A stretch of DNA of 64,000 bases from Acidobacteriota bacterium (GCA_003222395.1 QHWB01000030.1:234221-298220), one strand, 5' to 3'; shown: positions 36,459 through 46,600, counted from the stretch's first letter. Notes: generated by a model not told the origin, from the letters alone. A program made the numbers and translations.

Positions 36459-37592
36459 CTACGGCCTGCCGGAACGCGCGAGCCTGTACTGATTGATGAT
36501 TTTCAAGTAGTCCGGGTCGGTCGTGGTCACGCCCCCGGACAACCCCGCGAGGACGCGGCGTGCACGCCGGCGCGCCGCCGAATCGTCTGGCGCGTGGGCT
36601 GTGTCGGAAAGATCTTTCCAGCGCCGCCGCAGCTCCATTAGCGCGTCGCCTCGATCGGCGGCTTCGAGCCTGGCCTCGGCCATCCTGATGTCGTCGAGCA
36701 TCGACTCTTCGCGATCGTCTTCGTCGCGGTCGCGCTTCAGCGCCGCGCGGACGTTCTTGTCGCGCCCCAGCTCGGCGGCGCGCACAGCAATCGCGCGGAC
36801 ATCCTTCAACCGATCGAAATCGTCGGCAATCGCCTGCAGCGCGAGAAACGTGTCCTTGTCCACTTTCGCGGCGTCGACCGCCGCCTGGCGCTTTGCGAAA
36901 ATCTGATCGATCTCGCGGTCGTCGCGCGGCTTCAACCCCGATTTCATCGCCTGGAGCTCCATCCATTCGACGGCGTCGATCGCCAGCTCGCTCGAGAGCC
37001 ACACGTGCCCGCCTTCGAAAACCGCCAGCCGGTGCGGAGAGGTCAACGCGCGATCGAGCTGGCGCATCTCCAGATGATTGAAATCTTCGGCGCCGGCGGT
37101 CGCGAAGATCGGGAACGCCAGCGTCTTCCGGAGTTTGCCGTCCGGATAGCCGGCGCTCGACGCGATGACGCCGGCTACATGGTCCTTGGGCGAGCCGAGC
37201 GCCACTCCAAGCGCCACCCGCGAGCCGCCCGACATGCCCGCAAGGTACAGGCGATGCTCGTCGGCGCGGAACCGCGACAGCACGTCGCCGGTCATCGCGA
37301 CCACGGCCCTGGCGTTTTCCGCCGATCCGTTACGCGAGTTGTTGGATCCGGCGACAATGAAGCCGTAGCGTGCGGCGGCGGCCTGATACCGCTCGACCGG
37401 TATGCGGCCGCGGCCGCCTGGATCGAACGCGAAGATCACGGGCCATGCGCGGTCAGCGTTGTAATCACGCGGCAGATACAGCGCGTAGCTCTGAGTTGAA
37501 TCGGCGGCGCACACGACGTCGGGCACGACCTGCCCGGTCGGCAGATCGGCCGCGAGGGCGAGCGCGGCGACCGCCGCGGCTGCGATGAACAT
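36459..37592 (-). CDS. Secreted alpha/beta hydrolase (PHB-depolymerase/esterase-like)
   Basis: 377 residues. A signal peptide (FIAAAAVAALALAADL) precedes an esterase fold: SYALYLPRDYNADRAWPVIF, DPGGRGRIPVE, and nucleophile elbow LAGMSGGSRVAL. Near the C-terminal side of the fold is AVFEGGHVWLSSELAIDAVEWM, whose His is a plausible catalytic residue. The last about 120 residues are a charged helical domain (DREIDQIFAKRQAAVDAAK, DVRAIAVRAAELGRDKNVRA). ATG 37592 lies 4 bp after the stop of the SET-domain gene on the same strand, so the two are likely co-transcribed. Substrate unknown. Confidence 0.82.
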   Translation of the reverse strand: MFIAAAAVAALALAADLPTGQVVPDVVCAADSTQSYALYLPRDYNADRAWPVIFAFDPGGRGRIPVERYQAAAARYGFIVAGSNNSRNGSAENARAVVAMTGDVLSRFRADEHRLYLAGMSGGSRVALGVALGSPKDHVAGVIASSAGYPDGKLRKTLAFPIFATAGAEDFNHLEMRQLDRALTSPHRLAVFEGGHVWLSSELAIDAVEWMELQAMKSGLKPRDDREIDQIFAKRQAAVDAAKVDKDTFLALQAIADDFDRLKDVRAIAVRAAELGRDKNVRAALKRDRDEDDREESMLDDIRMAEARLEAADRGDALMELRRRWKDLSDTAHAPDDSAARRRARRVLAGLSGGVTTTDPDYLKIINQYRLARSGRP

Positions 37593-37596
37593 GGCG

Positions 37597-38013
37597 TTAG
37601 ATTTTATTCCTACAGCCAGGCCGGCAGCGGCACGGAATCGTCCGCTCGCCGTCAATCGAATAATCGTAGGTGAGCTCTTCGCCTCGGCGGATGTCGCGCC
37701 TGGCGCGGATCCAAATCGTCTTGTCGACGACCTCGAACCAGCAGTTCGGCGCGCAGGAGTGGTTGATGAACCGCGCGATGTTGCCGCCGACGTTCGCATC
37801 GCGGCTCCAGGCGCGGTTCACCCGGAAGACCCAGATGCAGCCCTCGGCGAGATACCGTTCTTCGCGCGCCTCCGATGCGTCGTTCGGAATGAGTTCACCC
37901 GCGTAATCGATGATTCGCGCGTCCTTCCGGATCCGCTCGGCGGCAAACACCCCGTAGCCGTGCACGCGCGATCGGCGGCGCACGATCCTGGGGAGAGCCG
38001 GCTCGGGCTTCAT
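37597..38013 (-). CDS. SET-domain protein-lysine methyltransferase
   Basis: 138-residue minimal SET protein. The S-adenosylmethionine site is VHGYGVFA (18-24 region). The pseudoknot motif is NHSCAPN (84-90) and the catalytic Tyr region GEELTYDY (111-118). A post-SET zinc-type Cys cluster is CRCRPGC (Cys128, Cys130, Cys134, with Cys87). All elements needed for activity appear present. Bacterial SET proteins methylate lysines of host or self proteins; the target here is unknown. It is the first gene of a pair with the secreted hydrolase (4-bp gap). Confidence 0.92.
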   Translation of the reverse strand: MKPEPALPRIVRRRSRVHGYGVFAAERIRKDARIIDYAGELIPNDASEAREERYLAEGCIWVFRVNRAWSRDANVGGNIARFINHSCAPNCWFEVVDKTIWIRARRDIRRGEELTYDYSIDGERTIPCRCRPGCRNKI

Positions 38014-38125
38014 CGGCTCATGTTACACAGAGCTCTTGCGGCACGGCGGGTTCAGGCGTAGACTCCGCCTCACATCTCGACAGCAGATTACCTCGGTGCG
38101 CGGCGTCTCGGTGGAAGGAGGGGCC

Positions 38126-38536
38126 ATGATCACCGCATTCCGCACGGTCGTCCTCAGTGGCGTCGTTCTCGCAGCTTGTCTCGTCGCCGCCTGCTCGTCC
38201 GCGTCGACCAACGCGGCAGGCGCGGTCGGCACATCGGGTGAAACCGCCGCGTTCATGAGCGTGGAGCTCTCGTCGATCGTGATGGTCATCGAGAATCAGG
38301 CGGCGCAGCCGCTGCTCGACATCCGCTTGGCCATCAAGCCGGTCGGCGGCGCGACGGAGTTCACCAAGCTGGTGAGCCGCATGGAAGCGGGCGAAAAGCG
38401 CACGATCTCGCTCGGCGACTTCGGCGGCCGCGACGGAACCCCGTTCAGCCTGCGAGTCGTCCGACCGAAGGAAGTCAGCGTCACCGCCGTCAATCTGATG
38501 GGGCAGAAATTTGCGATGACAAAACCCTGGAAGTAG
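38126..38536 (+). CDS. Putative lipoprotein of unknown function
   Basis: 136 residues with a leader AFRTVVLSGVVLAACLVAAC ending in a lipobox. A beta-rich C-terminal body (SSIVMVIENQAAQPLLDIRL, EAGEKRTISLGDFGGRDGTP) looks like a small Ig-like or FxLYD-type domain that binds protein partners. Start ATG 38126 follows AAGGAGG (38115-38121). No family recognised. Divergent from the SET/hydrolase pair. Confidence 0.72.
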   Translation: MITAFRTVVLSGVVLAACLVAACSSASTNAAGAVGTSGETAAFMSVELSSIVMVIENQAAQPLLDIRLAIKPVGGATEFTKLVSRMEAGEKRTISLGDFGGRDGTPFSLRVVRPKEVSVTAVNLMGQKFAMTKPWK

Positions 38537-38645
38537 GCGCAATCGGCGTGACGTCACCCACGACCGCCCGCTGACGACAGACACGCGGCAGGCCGGATGA
38601 CTCTCCGGTCTGCCTCTCCTCGGATTCCACTGATACCGGACGGGA

Positions 38646-38675
38646 TGATACGTAACCGGATAATACGAAACCGGA
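38646..38675. repeat. Two tandem 15-bp units plus a partial third
   Basis: Units TGATACGTAACCGGA (38646-38660) and TAATACGAAACCGGA (38661-38675) differ at 2 of 15 positions. A shortened copy TGATACCGGA lies at 38631-38640. The repeat sits between the lipoprotein stop and the convergent MBL gene, so it could be part of a bidirectional transcript end. No T-run hairpin was seen. Confidence 0.5.
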
Positions 38676-38751
38676 GATCATCTTTGCCGATTTTCGGGTC
38701 GCCGCTTATCGGCATGACACGTCGCGCACCGGTAGGCGCGATGATGGCTTC

Positions 38752-39669
38752 CTATTGAAGCTTGCCGGTCAGCTGCTGATACAGCCGCCGCACCGCCGTT
38801 TCGCGTTGAGCGCTGTATCCCTGCAGTCCTTCATACTGAGGCCATCGGATCGTCGCCACCGCCTGATCCTCCGTTGCGCCGCGCGCGATCTCCTTCTGAA
38901 CGGCGTCTCGAACGTCCACCAGCATCTGTCGGAAGCGGCGGAGGCCTTGTCGAGTTTCCCGAGGGTCCGGCGGGATCGGCCCGTGCCCCGGCACGAAGAT
39001 GTCGGCGTCGAGCGCTTCAACGGTATCCAGCGCGCGCAGCCAGTCGATGCCGTAGCCGTCGTTGATGAACAGGAACTGATTCGCGAAATACAGCTCGCTC
39101 AGGTAGACGATGCGATCCTGCGGAACGAACACGATGCTGTCGCCTCGCGTGTGCGCCCGGCCGACGTGGAGAATCTGAATTTCCTTGCCGCCGAGATACA
39201 GCGTCATGCGGTCGCGAAACGTCTGATTCGGGAGTCGGGCTCGTTGTTCCTCGGCCGATACGTTCCCGCGCCGCATCAATTCCAGCAGATCGGTCCGATA
39301 GTTTTCGTGGCCGATCTTCAGCACGTCCGCGTAGGCCACGTTGCCTTTCGAGTAATTGTCATGAAACGTCGAGGACACCAGAGCGCGTACCGGTTGACGA
39401 ATGGTACTGGCCATCGCCTCCCGCTGCGCCCGCGCCGTCGCCTCGGAATTCAACGCGTCGAGCACCACCAGGCCTTCGCTCGTCACGATGATCCCGCTGT
39501 TGTAGGTGGTGAAGCTGTAGACGTAGTGGCCCGGAACGATCTGCCGCAACTCGCCCGTCGGGTTGACCGCGGCGGCGGCCTGCCCGGCGGGACTGCGTGG
39601 CGGCTGCCGTGCGAACAATGCGACGCAAACGAGGGAGGACAACAGCGCGGCGAGCGTTGATTTCAACAT
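38752..39669 (-). CDS. MBL-fold protein with degenerate metal site
   Basis: 305-residue exported protein with a signal peptide (LKSTLAALLSSLVCVALFA) and metallo-beta-lactamase fold. Fold markers are YNSGIIVTSEGLVVLDAL, VGRAHTRGDSIVF (His173) and FVPGHGP (His229). At the place of the canonical HxHxDH motif the sequence is TFHDNY (101-106), so only the second His is kept. The first His, Asp and last His are replaced by Thr, Asn and Tyr. The GGGAG before ATG 39669 fixes the start. It may be a non-catalytic or differently ligated relative; see findings. Confidence 0.83.
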   Translation of the reverse strand: MLKSTLAALLSSLVCVALFARQPPRSPAGQAAAAVNPTGELRQIVPGHYVYSFTTYNSGIIVTSEGLVVLDALNSEATARAQREAMASTIRQPVRALVSSTFHDNYSKGNVAYADVLKIGHENYRTDLLELMRRGNVSAEEQRARLPNQTFRDRMTLYLGGKEIQILHVGRAHTRGDSIVFVPQDRIVYLSELYFANQFLFINDGYGIDWLRALDTVEALDADIFVPGHGPIPPDPRETRQGLRRFRQMLVDVRDAVQKEIARGATEDQAVATIRWPQYEGLQGYSAQRETAVRRLYQQLTGKLQ

Positions 39670-39750
39670 CGCGTCTCCCTTGCCTTTCATCGGCTCCGAT
39701 TCTATGCCCGCCCCTGATTTTTGTGTCAGCATCGCCGAACGGGCCGCGCC

Positions 39751-41019
39751 GTGACACACAATTCACGAGTGACGACCGCGCTTCGCTCTCTCGGCTCCGA
39801 CGGGCGGCTGTTGTTTGCGACACGCTTCATTCGACTGTTCGCGTACGGAGCGTTGTCGGTCGTCCTCGTGCTGTATCTCGTCGGGCTCGGCCTGAGCGAA
39901 TCCGAGACCGGCCTGCTGCTCACGTCAACGCTGCTTGGCGACACGCTCGTGTCGCTGTATCTCACGACTCAGGCCGACAGGATCGGGCGGCGCCGAATGC
40001 TGATCGTGGGCGCGGGCCTCATGGGAGCGGCGGGCGTCGCGTTCGCCTTCACGAATCGGATGTGGCTGCTGGTGATCGCCGGAACGATCGGGGTCATCAG
40101 CCCGAGCGGTCAGGAGGTCGGTCCGTTTCTGCCGATCGAGCAGGCGGCGCTGTCGCAGGTCGTGCCCAATCGGGTCAGAACGGAGGCGTTCGCGTGGTAC
40201 ACGCTGGCGGGCTCGCTCGCGACCGCGTTTGGCGCGCTCGCCGCCGGCACCTGGACTCACGCGCTGCAGACATCATGGGCGCCCGTCGACAGCTATCGCG
40301 CCGTCGTCGTCCTGTACGCGCTCCTCGGCGTCGCGCTCGCCCTGATGTTCAGCGCCGCCTCCCCGGCGGTGGAAGCAGGCGCGTCTGACAGGCAGGTCGG
40401 CGATCGATCGATGTTCGCGCGGTTCTCGGGCATCGACCGATCGCATCGTGTCGTGTTGAAGCTGTCGGGATTGTTCGCGCTCGATTCGTTCGGCGGTGGC
40501 TTCGTAATCCAGAGTTTTGCCGCGTACTGGTTTTACCTGCGGTTCGGCGTCGATCCCAGGACGCTCGGGACACTGTTTTTCGCGGCAAACGTGTTCGCAG
40601 GTATTTCCGCGCTCGTCGCATCGCGGCTCGCGTCTCGAATTGGACTCATCAATACGATGGTCGTGACGCACCTGCCCTCGAACATTCTGCTGATGCTCAT
40701 ACCACTGATGCCTACATTGCCGCTCGCCGCGCTCATGCTGCTGCTCCGGTTCAGCATCAGCCAGATGGACGTGCCAACCAGACAGTCGTACACGATGGCC
40801 GTCGTGGCTCCAGAAGAACGCTCGGCGGCGTCGGGGATCACCGGCGTAGCGCGCACGACCGGTGCGGCGTTGAGCCCGCTCTTCGCGGGGCTGCTGTTCT
40901 CGCGCCCCTCGATGATCGACGCGCCGTTCTTCATCGCCGGCACGCTGAAAATCGCGTACGACCTCCTGCTGTTCCGCGCATTCAAAGCCCTCGAGCCGCC
41001 GGAAGAAGTGGGACTGTGA
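39751..41019 (+). CDS. MFS transporter
   Basis: About 422-residue major facilitator with twelve predicted helices. The motif A-like loop is TQADRIGRRRMLIV between helices 2 and 3. A second-half equivalent (SRLASRIGLINTMVV) follows helix 8. A central cytoplasmic loop (about 205-230) contains SDRQVGDRSMFARFSG. The composition fits drug/metabolite exporters of the MdtG/YfcJ-like type. GTG 39751 is used; GTG 39769 is an alternative. Substrate unknown. Confidence 0.88.
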   Translation: MTHNSRVTTALRSLGSDGRLLFATRFIRLFAYGALSVVLVLYLVGLGLSESETGLLLTSTLLGDTLVSLYLTTQADRIGRRRMLIVGAGLMGAAGVAFAFTNRMWLLVIAGTIGVISPSGQEVGPFLPIEQAALSQVVPNRVRTEAFAWYTLAGSLATAFGALAAGTWTHALQTSWAPVDSYRAVVVLYALLGVALALMFSAASPAVEAGASDRQVGDRSMFARFSGIDRSHRVVLKLSGLFALDSFGGGFVIQSFAAYWFYLRFGVDPRTLGTLFFAANVFAGISALVASRLASRIGLINTMVVTHLPSNILLMLIPLMPTLPLAALMLLLRFSISQMDVPTRQSYTMAVVAPEERSAASGITGVARTTGAALSPLFAGLLFSRPSMIDAPFFIAGTLKIAYDLLLFRAFKALEPPEEVGL

Positions 41020-41123
41020 GAAACAGCGCAGAATCGGCTCGGGCGTTTCGAGTTGATGTCGGCATCTGCATCGAATTGTGGTAAGATTTCGTTACCCCCA
41101 CAACATCACGATTGAGGAATCCG

Positions 41124-42059
41124 ATGCCGCGAGTGGTGCGTCAACTCGGAATCGCGACGGCGATCTGTGCCGTATTGGGCTCGTCGCCTGCGCGGATTCA
41201 AGCACAATCCGTCGACCAGACATTCAAGAGCTCGGTCGATCTCGTCACGATCCAGGCTTCGGTCCGCGACCGGCGCGGTCGGCCCGTGGCGGGTCTCACG
41301 CCTCGTGATTTCGAAGTGCGGGACAACGGCGAGCTTCGTCCGGTCATCTCCGTCCGCGCCGACGATCGATCGTCGCTCAGTCTCGCCGTCCTCGTTGACA
41401 TGAGCGGCAGCATGAGCTTCGGACCTAAAGTGGAGATGGCTCGCCACGCCTTCGACACGCTGCTCGCGCAGCTCCGCACCGGTGACGACGAGCTGGGAGT
41501 CTTCACTTTTGATTCGTCGCTTCATCAACGGCACGCCTTCGGCACGGACCTCTCGTCGTTCGCGCACGCCCTCGACGATCTCGAGCCCTACGGCACGACG
41601 TCGTTGTTCGACGCGACAGCAGAGGTCGCACGCAAACTTGCCGGGCGTTCGGCAACACGCAAGGCCCTGGTCCTGATTACCGACGGCATCGACACGAGCA
41701 GTCAACTGAGCGCGTCCGAAGTGTCGGCCGTCGCGAGCGCGATCGATGTGCCGGTGTTCGTCGTCGCCGCGGTCCCCGCCACGGACGAACGCACGATGAT
41801 GGAGGCGACTGCGCGATCGCCGCAGCCCCATTTCCCCGACCTGCGCGACCTGGCCGAATGGACGGGTGGCCGCTTCATCTTCGCCAGCACGTTTCAGGAA
41901 ACGACGACCGCCGCCGGCAGCCTCGTCAACGAGCTGCGCCAGCAGTACGTGTTGGCGATTGAAGCGGCAGGATCGCGCGAGTGGCGACGCCTCGACGTGC
42001 GAGTGAAACAGCGTGCCGCGACGAGCGTGCGGGCCCGAAGCGGATACTTCGGCGGCTAG
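41124..42059 (+). CDS. VWFA-related acidobacterial secreted protein
   Basis: 311 residues: signal peptide (residues 1-28), a short N-terminal strand domain (VDLVTIQASVRDRRGRPVAG, DFEVRDNGE), then a von Willebrand A domain. MIDAS residues are VDMSGSMS (Asp92, Ser94, Ser96), a Thr in PYGTTSLFDA and LITDGID. This layout defines the VWFA-related proteins abundant in Acidobacteria, with presumed roles in extracytoplasmic protein binding. ATG 41124 follows GAGGA by about 7 nt; the TTG at 41112 is rejected. It stands alone. Confidence 0.9.
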   Translation: MPRVVRQLGIATAICAVLGSSPARIQAQSVDQTFKSSVDLVTIQASVRDRRGRPVAGLTPRDFEVRDNGELRPVISVRADDRSSLSLAVLVDMSGSMSFGPKVEMARHAFDTLLAQLRTGDDELGVFTFDSSLHQRHAFGTDLSSFAHALDDLEPYGTTSLFDATAEVARKLAGRSATRKALVLITDGIDTSSQLSASEVSAVASAIDVPVFVVAAVPATDERTMMEATARSPQPHFPDLRDLAEWTGGRFIFASTFQETTTAAGSLVNELRQQYVLAIEAAGSREWRRLDVRVKQRAATSVRARSGYFGG

Positions 42060-42383
42060 AGCGCCGGCATCTTCAGCAGAAAAGCCCGCGGAGATGCAGT
42101 TCGCCGTCAAGGCGATCTTCCAGCTCCCCGACGTCGAACAAACCGACCCTATCTGTACAAGAACAGCTGCCAGAACATCCAACTCACTCGGATCCGTTTG
42201 GGACCGGTCAATTGGGCGACTGAAGGGATCCACCGTACTGAACTCGACCGCCAATTGATCATGATGGACTGAATCATGTCGGACTCCGTCGCGCCGTACT
42301 TCCAGGCGCGATCTAACCGTGGCCCAAAACCTGACCAAGCCACGCACGGCGACCGGCGATGAGACCGGAAACGTCCGGCGGGC
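42060..42383. other. 324-bp intergenic region
   Basis: No gene, repeat or clear terminator was recognised between the convergent VWA gene and the FG-GAP protein gene. Confidence 0.5.
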
Positions 42384-43148
42384 TTACGACAGCGACTCGT
42401 GGGAACGGTTCGGAGGCGCGCGAGGAATCGTTCGACGGGAAGCGAACGAAGACTGGAGGCTGCGGCTGCGCGAGAGAAATGAGCCAGGCCGCGGGATTGA
42501 CGGCATGACGCCGAACGCAGCCGGAAGGCTGTCGTCCGTTCGCCACCGTGATGACTCGAAAGGCGTGAGATCGATGACCGCGTCTGTAATGTCGACTGTC
42601 TGTTGCGACTGCAGCGCCGCGGGGAACTTCAGGACATCGGCGGGGGTGAAATGCCCATGCCCGTCGTTCAACCAGACGGCAATCGTCTCGCCGGAAAAGG
42701 GATGGCGTACGATGATGTCAAGATCGCGGTCGCGGTCGACGTCCGAGACGCTGATCGTGACCGCGTCATGTACAGATTCGAACGTGACGCCTTCCGCAGC
42801 CTGGCCCGACATCGCGAGCTCGATGCGATAGGCGTAAATGCCCGCCCGCCGCCCGATGCGGTCCGCGACGGCCACGTCCGGCTTGCCGTCGGTATTGAAA
42901 TCGCCGATGGCAGTCGACCAGCTGAACGGTCTGGCTGCATTTCCCAACCTGAATGCCACGCGTCCCGACGGAGCCGGTTCGGTCCGCACCGCATCTGGTA
43001 AGGAGGAAGCTGGCGAACGGTCGATGAGCGGCCCGGTTTCCGCCTGGGACGTCGCCGATGCGAGCAGCACGAACGCGGCGCACACATACAGGGAACGCCG
43101 CAGAAGGCGTGTCGCGTCACCGAGCGTATTTCGGACGACGGTATTCAT
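42384..43148 (-). CDS. Secreted FG-GAP/VCBS-repeat protein (paralogue B)
   Basis: 254 residues: signal peptide (SLYVCAAFVLLASATSQA), then FG-GAP-type calcium-binding repeats: STAIGDFNTDGKPDVAVADR and VSDVDRDRDLDIIVRHPFSG. The latter is followed by AVWLNDGHGHFTPAD. It ends in a basic tail (PRAPPNRSHESLS). The closest relative in the window is the protein at 49384-50157, with the same order, same C-terminal motif and same N-terminal MN..VRN.LG.ATR pattern. A 27-bp element shared with that gene lies 119 bp before the start. Probably extracellular; function unknown. Confidence 0.8.
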   Translation of the reverse strand: MNTVVRNTLGDATRLLRRSLYVCAAFVLLASATSQAETGPLIDRSPASSLPDAVRTEPAPSGRVAFRLGNAARPFSWSTAIGDFNTDGKPDVAVADRIGRRAGIYAYRIELAMSGQAAEGVTFESVHDAVTISVSDVDRDRDLDIIVRHPFSGETIAVWLNDGHGHFTPADVLKFPAALQSQQTVDITDAVIDLTPFESSRWRTDDSLPAAFGVMPSIPRPGSFLSRSRSLQSSFASRRTIPRAPPNRSHESLS

Positions 43149-43266
43149 CAGTGGAGACGCGACCCGAGCGTCTCGAAACGATTTCTCAACCCCGAGCTCC
43201 GCAATGTCGATGCCACCGATTCTGCGTAGAAAGTTGGGATAACAGGTCATCAGATGCGAAAAACGT

Positions 43267-43293
43267 TGCGGCCGGAAAGACAAATGTCAGCCT
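43267..43293 (-). promoter_or_regulatory. 27-bp element upstream of FG-GAP gene B
   Basis: Twenty-six of 27 bases are identical to 50386-50412. The core on + is GGAAAGACAAATGTCAGCCT; it contains the short dyad GACA-AA-TGTC. It lies 119 bp upstream of the 43148 start. Likely a binding site for a shared regulator or part of a shared promoter. Confidence 0.65.
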
Positions 43294-43372
43294 TTCGGAC
43301 GACTCTCAACGCAGCGAACCTTAGAAAGCTAACGGCATTGAAGGCCGATCGACTATCGGCCGCCTGAACGCG

Positions 43373-43699
43373 CTACTGCGGACGTCCTCCTCCGAAAATC
43401 CGCACCAGCCGCGCGCGGTACACTCCACGCTGAATCGTGTCGACATCGACGACGACGCGAGTCCCGTCAAGCAAAGAGCGCCGTGAATCGGTGCGATCGT
43501 TCTTCACGAACGACGTCTCATCGTCAATCTGCAAATCGACGATGTCGCCGCTCTTGTGGCGTACCTGGAACATCGTGCCGTTCACGGATACGACCGCACC
43601 CCGGAGCCGCCACGCGTATGGGTAACTGCTCACGCGATGCACGCATGCGGCCCCGAGCGCAAGTCCGACGATCAACGGCACGCATACCCATCGGCTCAC
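43373..43699 (-). CDS. Small lipoprotein at the end of the RND operon
   Basis: 108 residues. The leader WVCVPLIVGLALGAAC ends in a lipobox. A beta-rich body follows (GAVVSVNGTMFQVRHKSG, VDLQIDDETSFVKN, RVVVDVDTIQRGVYRARLVR), an OB-like small domain as in DUF5666-type proteins. It starts at a GTG whose last bases overlap the stop of the RND pump gene (GTGA at 43696-43699), so it is translated with the pump. It may be an accessory periplasmic metal-binding or assembly lipoprotein (inference). Confidence 0.78.
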   Translation of the reverse strand: MSRWVCVPLIVGLALGAACVHRVSSYPYAWRLRGAVVSVNGTMFQVRHKSGDIVDLQIDDETSFVKNDRTDSRRSLLDGTRVVVDVDTIQRGVYRARLVRIFGGGRPQ

Positions 43700-46600
43700 G
43701 TGGTTACCTCCGGAACGTGCTGATGCCGGCCTTCGAACATCACGTACAGCGCCGGCAGGACCAGCAGCGTGAGCGCAGAAGCCGAGAACAGGCCGCCGAT
43801 GATGACGACCGCCAGCGGACGCTGCACTTCAGAGCCAATGCTGTGGGACAGCGCCATCGGTGTCAGTCCCAGCATCGCCAGCAGCGTGGTCATCAATACG
43901 GTGCGGAGCCGCACGAGCGACCCTTCGTACGCGGCGTTGTACGCCCCGATGCCCGTTCGACGCAGCTGATTGAAATAGCTGACCATGACGACGCCGTTGA
44001 GCACCGCCTGGCCGAAGAGCGCGATGAAGCCAATCGCCGCTGACACACTGAGATGAATGCCAGTCAGGTACAGGGCGAGAATGCCGCCGATGAGTGCGAA
44101 CGGGACGTTCACCAGAATCAACGCGGCATGCTTCACCGCTCCAAAGGCGTTGAAGAGCAAGAGGAAGATCAGGAGGACGCTGATCGGGACGATCAGCCGA
44201 AGCCGCGCCATCGCCCGCTGCTGGTTTTCGAACTCCCCGCCCCACGTGACGAAGTAGCCGGGCGGGAGGCGGAGGCTCGTGGCGACCCGCTCCTGCATGT
44301 CGCCGACAACGCCGCCCATGTCCCGGCCCTGAATGAATACGCCGATCGCGGCGACGCGCTTGCCGCCCTCCCGGGCGATGTTCATGCTGCCGCTCCCGAC
44401 CGACACGTTCGCGACTTCCGAGAGCGGAATTCTCGAACCGGTCGGCGTATCGATCAGCACGTTCGCGATGGCCTCCTGGTCGCCGCGCTCCTCCTCACCG
44501 AGACGCACGACGACGTTGAACCGTCGCTCGCCTTCCCATAACTGCGTGGCGGTCCTTCCGCCGAGCGCCGTTTCGATGACGTCCTCGACGTCCGCGACGT
44601 TGAGGCCGTACCGCGCCGCTCGCCCGCGATCGATCGCGATCCGCAGCTGCGGCACCTGGCCGGCACGGTCGACGAACGCGCGCGCGACGCCGCGCACACC
44701 CGAGATCGCGCGCAGCGCATCCTTCGCGACGCCTCTCAGCACGTCCACGTCGTCGCCGAAGATCTTCACGACGACCTGCCCGTCGATCTGCGAGATGCTC
44801 TCGAGCACGTTGTCGCGTATGGGCTGCGAGAAGCTGGGTTCGATGCCCGGAATCGTTTGGAGCGACGCGTTCATGCGCTCGATCAGACGGTCCTTCGTGA
44901 CGCCGCGTGGCCATTCGGCCTCGGGCCGCACGTCCACCAGGAATTCGGCCATGTTGATCATCTTCGGGTCGGTGCCGTCCTCCGGCCGTCCAGCCTTCGA
45001 AAGGACCGAGACGACCTCCGGAAACCGTCGAAGCATTCCGCGGATACGCGCCAGCTGCCGCGACGTTTCGGTCACCGAGATGCCAGGCGGCAACATGACG
45101 TTGATCCAGAGCGCGCCCTCATTGAGCTCCGGAAGGAATTCAGTGCCCAACGCCGGCACGAGCAGAAGGCTGCCCGCGAGCGCGGCCACGGCCGCGCCGA
45201 GAACCATCCTGCGGCGTTCGAGAGCGAACCGCAGTGCGGGCCGATACGCCCGCTTGCACAAGCGGACGATGACGTTGTCGCCGCCCTCCGCGTGGTTCCG
45301 AAGGAGGAAGAACGAGAGAAGAGGGACGAGCGTGAGAGAGAACAGCAGCGACCCGACCAGCGCCGAGACAACCGTATACGCCATCGGCGCGAAGATTCGC
45401 CCTTCGTGGCGCTGCAGCGTGAAGATCGGGAGGTGAGCGATGATGATGACGAGCATGGAGTACAGCGTCGGGCGTCCGACTTCCACGGCGGCGTCGAGGA
45501 CGATGGCTTTCGGCGCGCGATGATGTTCGCGGCGTTCGGTGAGACGCCGGAAGACGTTCTCCAGCACGATGACCGCCCCGTCGACGATGATCCCGAAGTC
45601 CATCGCGCCGAGCGACAGCAGGTTCGCCGGGATGGCGCGAAGCCTCAAGCCGATGAACGTCGCGAGCAGCGACAGCGGAATGACGACCGCGACGATGCCT
45701 GCCGCCCGGAAGTTGCCCAGGAACAGATAGAGCACGATCGTCACCAGCAGCGCCCCCTCGAGCAGATTCTTGAAGACGGTGTGCAGCGTGGTGTCGATCA
45801 GCTTCGTCCGGTCGTAGAACGGCACGATACGAACGGGTTTCGGCAGGATGGACGCGTTCATGGCCGCCACGCGATCCTTCACGGCGGCGAGCACGTCCGA
45901 CGGGTTCTCGCCTTTCCGCATCAGGACGATGCCGGACACGATCTCGTCGTCGCCGTCCTGGCCGACGATGCCCTGACGAGGCACTGCGCTGAGCGTGACG
46001 TCGGCGATATCGCGAATCAGTAGTGGCGTGCCGCCGTGCTCGGCCACAACGATGTCGCCGAGGTCGTCGCTCGACTGAAGCATCCCGATGCCGCGAATCA
46101 GATATTGCTGTTCGCCTCGTTCGAGAAAACTGCCGCCTGCGTTCGCGTTGCCACGCCCCAGCGCCGTGAAGACCTGCTGCAGCGTGACGCCGTAGGACTT
46201 CATGCGCGCGGTATTGACCGTCACCTCGTACTGCTTGATGAAGCCGCCGAAGCTGACCACGTCGGCGACGCCCGGGATCATCTTGAGATTGCGCGCGACC
46301 ACCCAGTCCTGGATGCTCCGCAGCTCCGCGGGACTCAGACCCTTCGCGGCGACGCGATACCGATAGATTTCGCCGATGGCCGTCGACATTGGCGCCAGCT
46401 CCGGCTGCACGCCGCCCGGGAGATCGATGCCCTGCAGCCGCTCGAGCACCTGCTGGCGCGCGAAGTAATCGTTCGCGTTGTCGTTGAACGTCAGGATGAT
46501 GTACGAGAGGCCGAACTGCGTGTGCGAGAACATGCGCACGGCGTTCGGCAATCCGCTCAACGCGATTTCCAGCGGGATCGTGACCTGTTTCTCGACCTCT

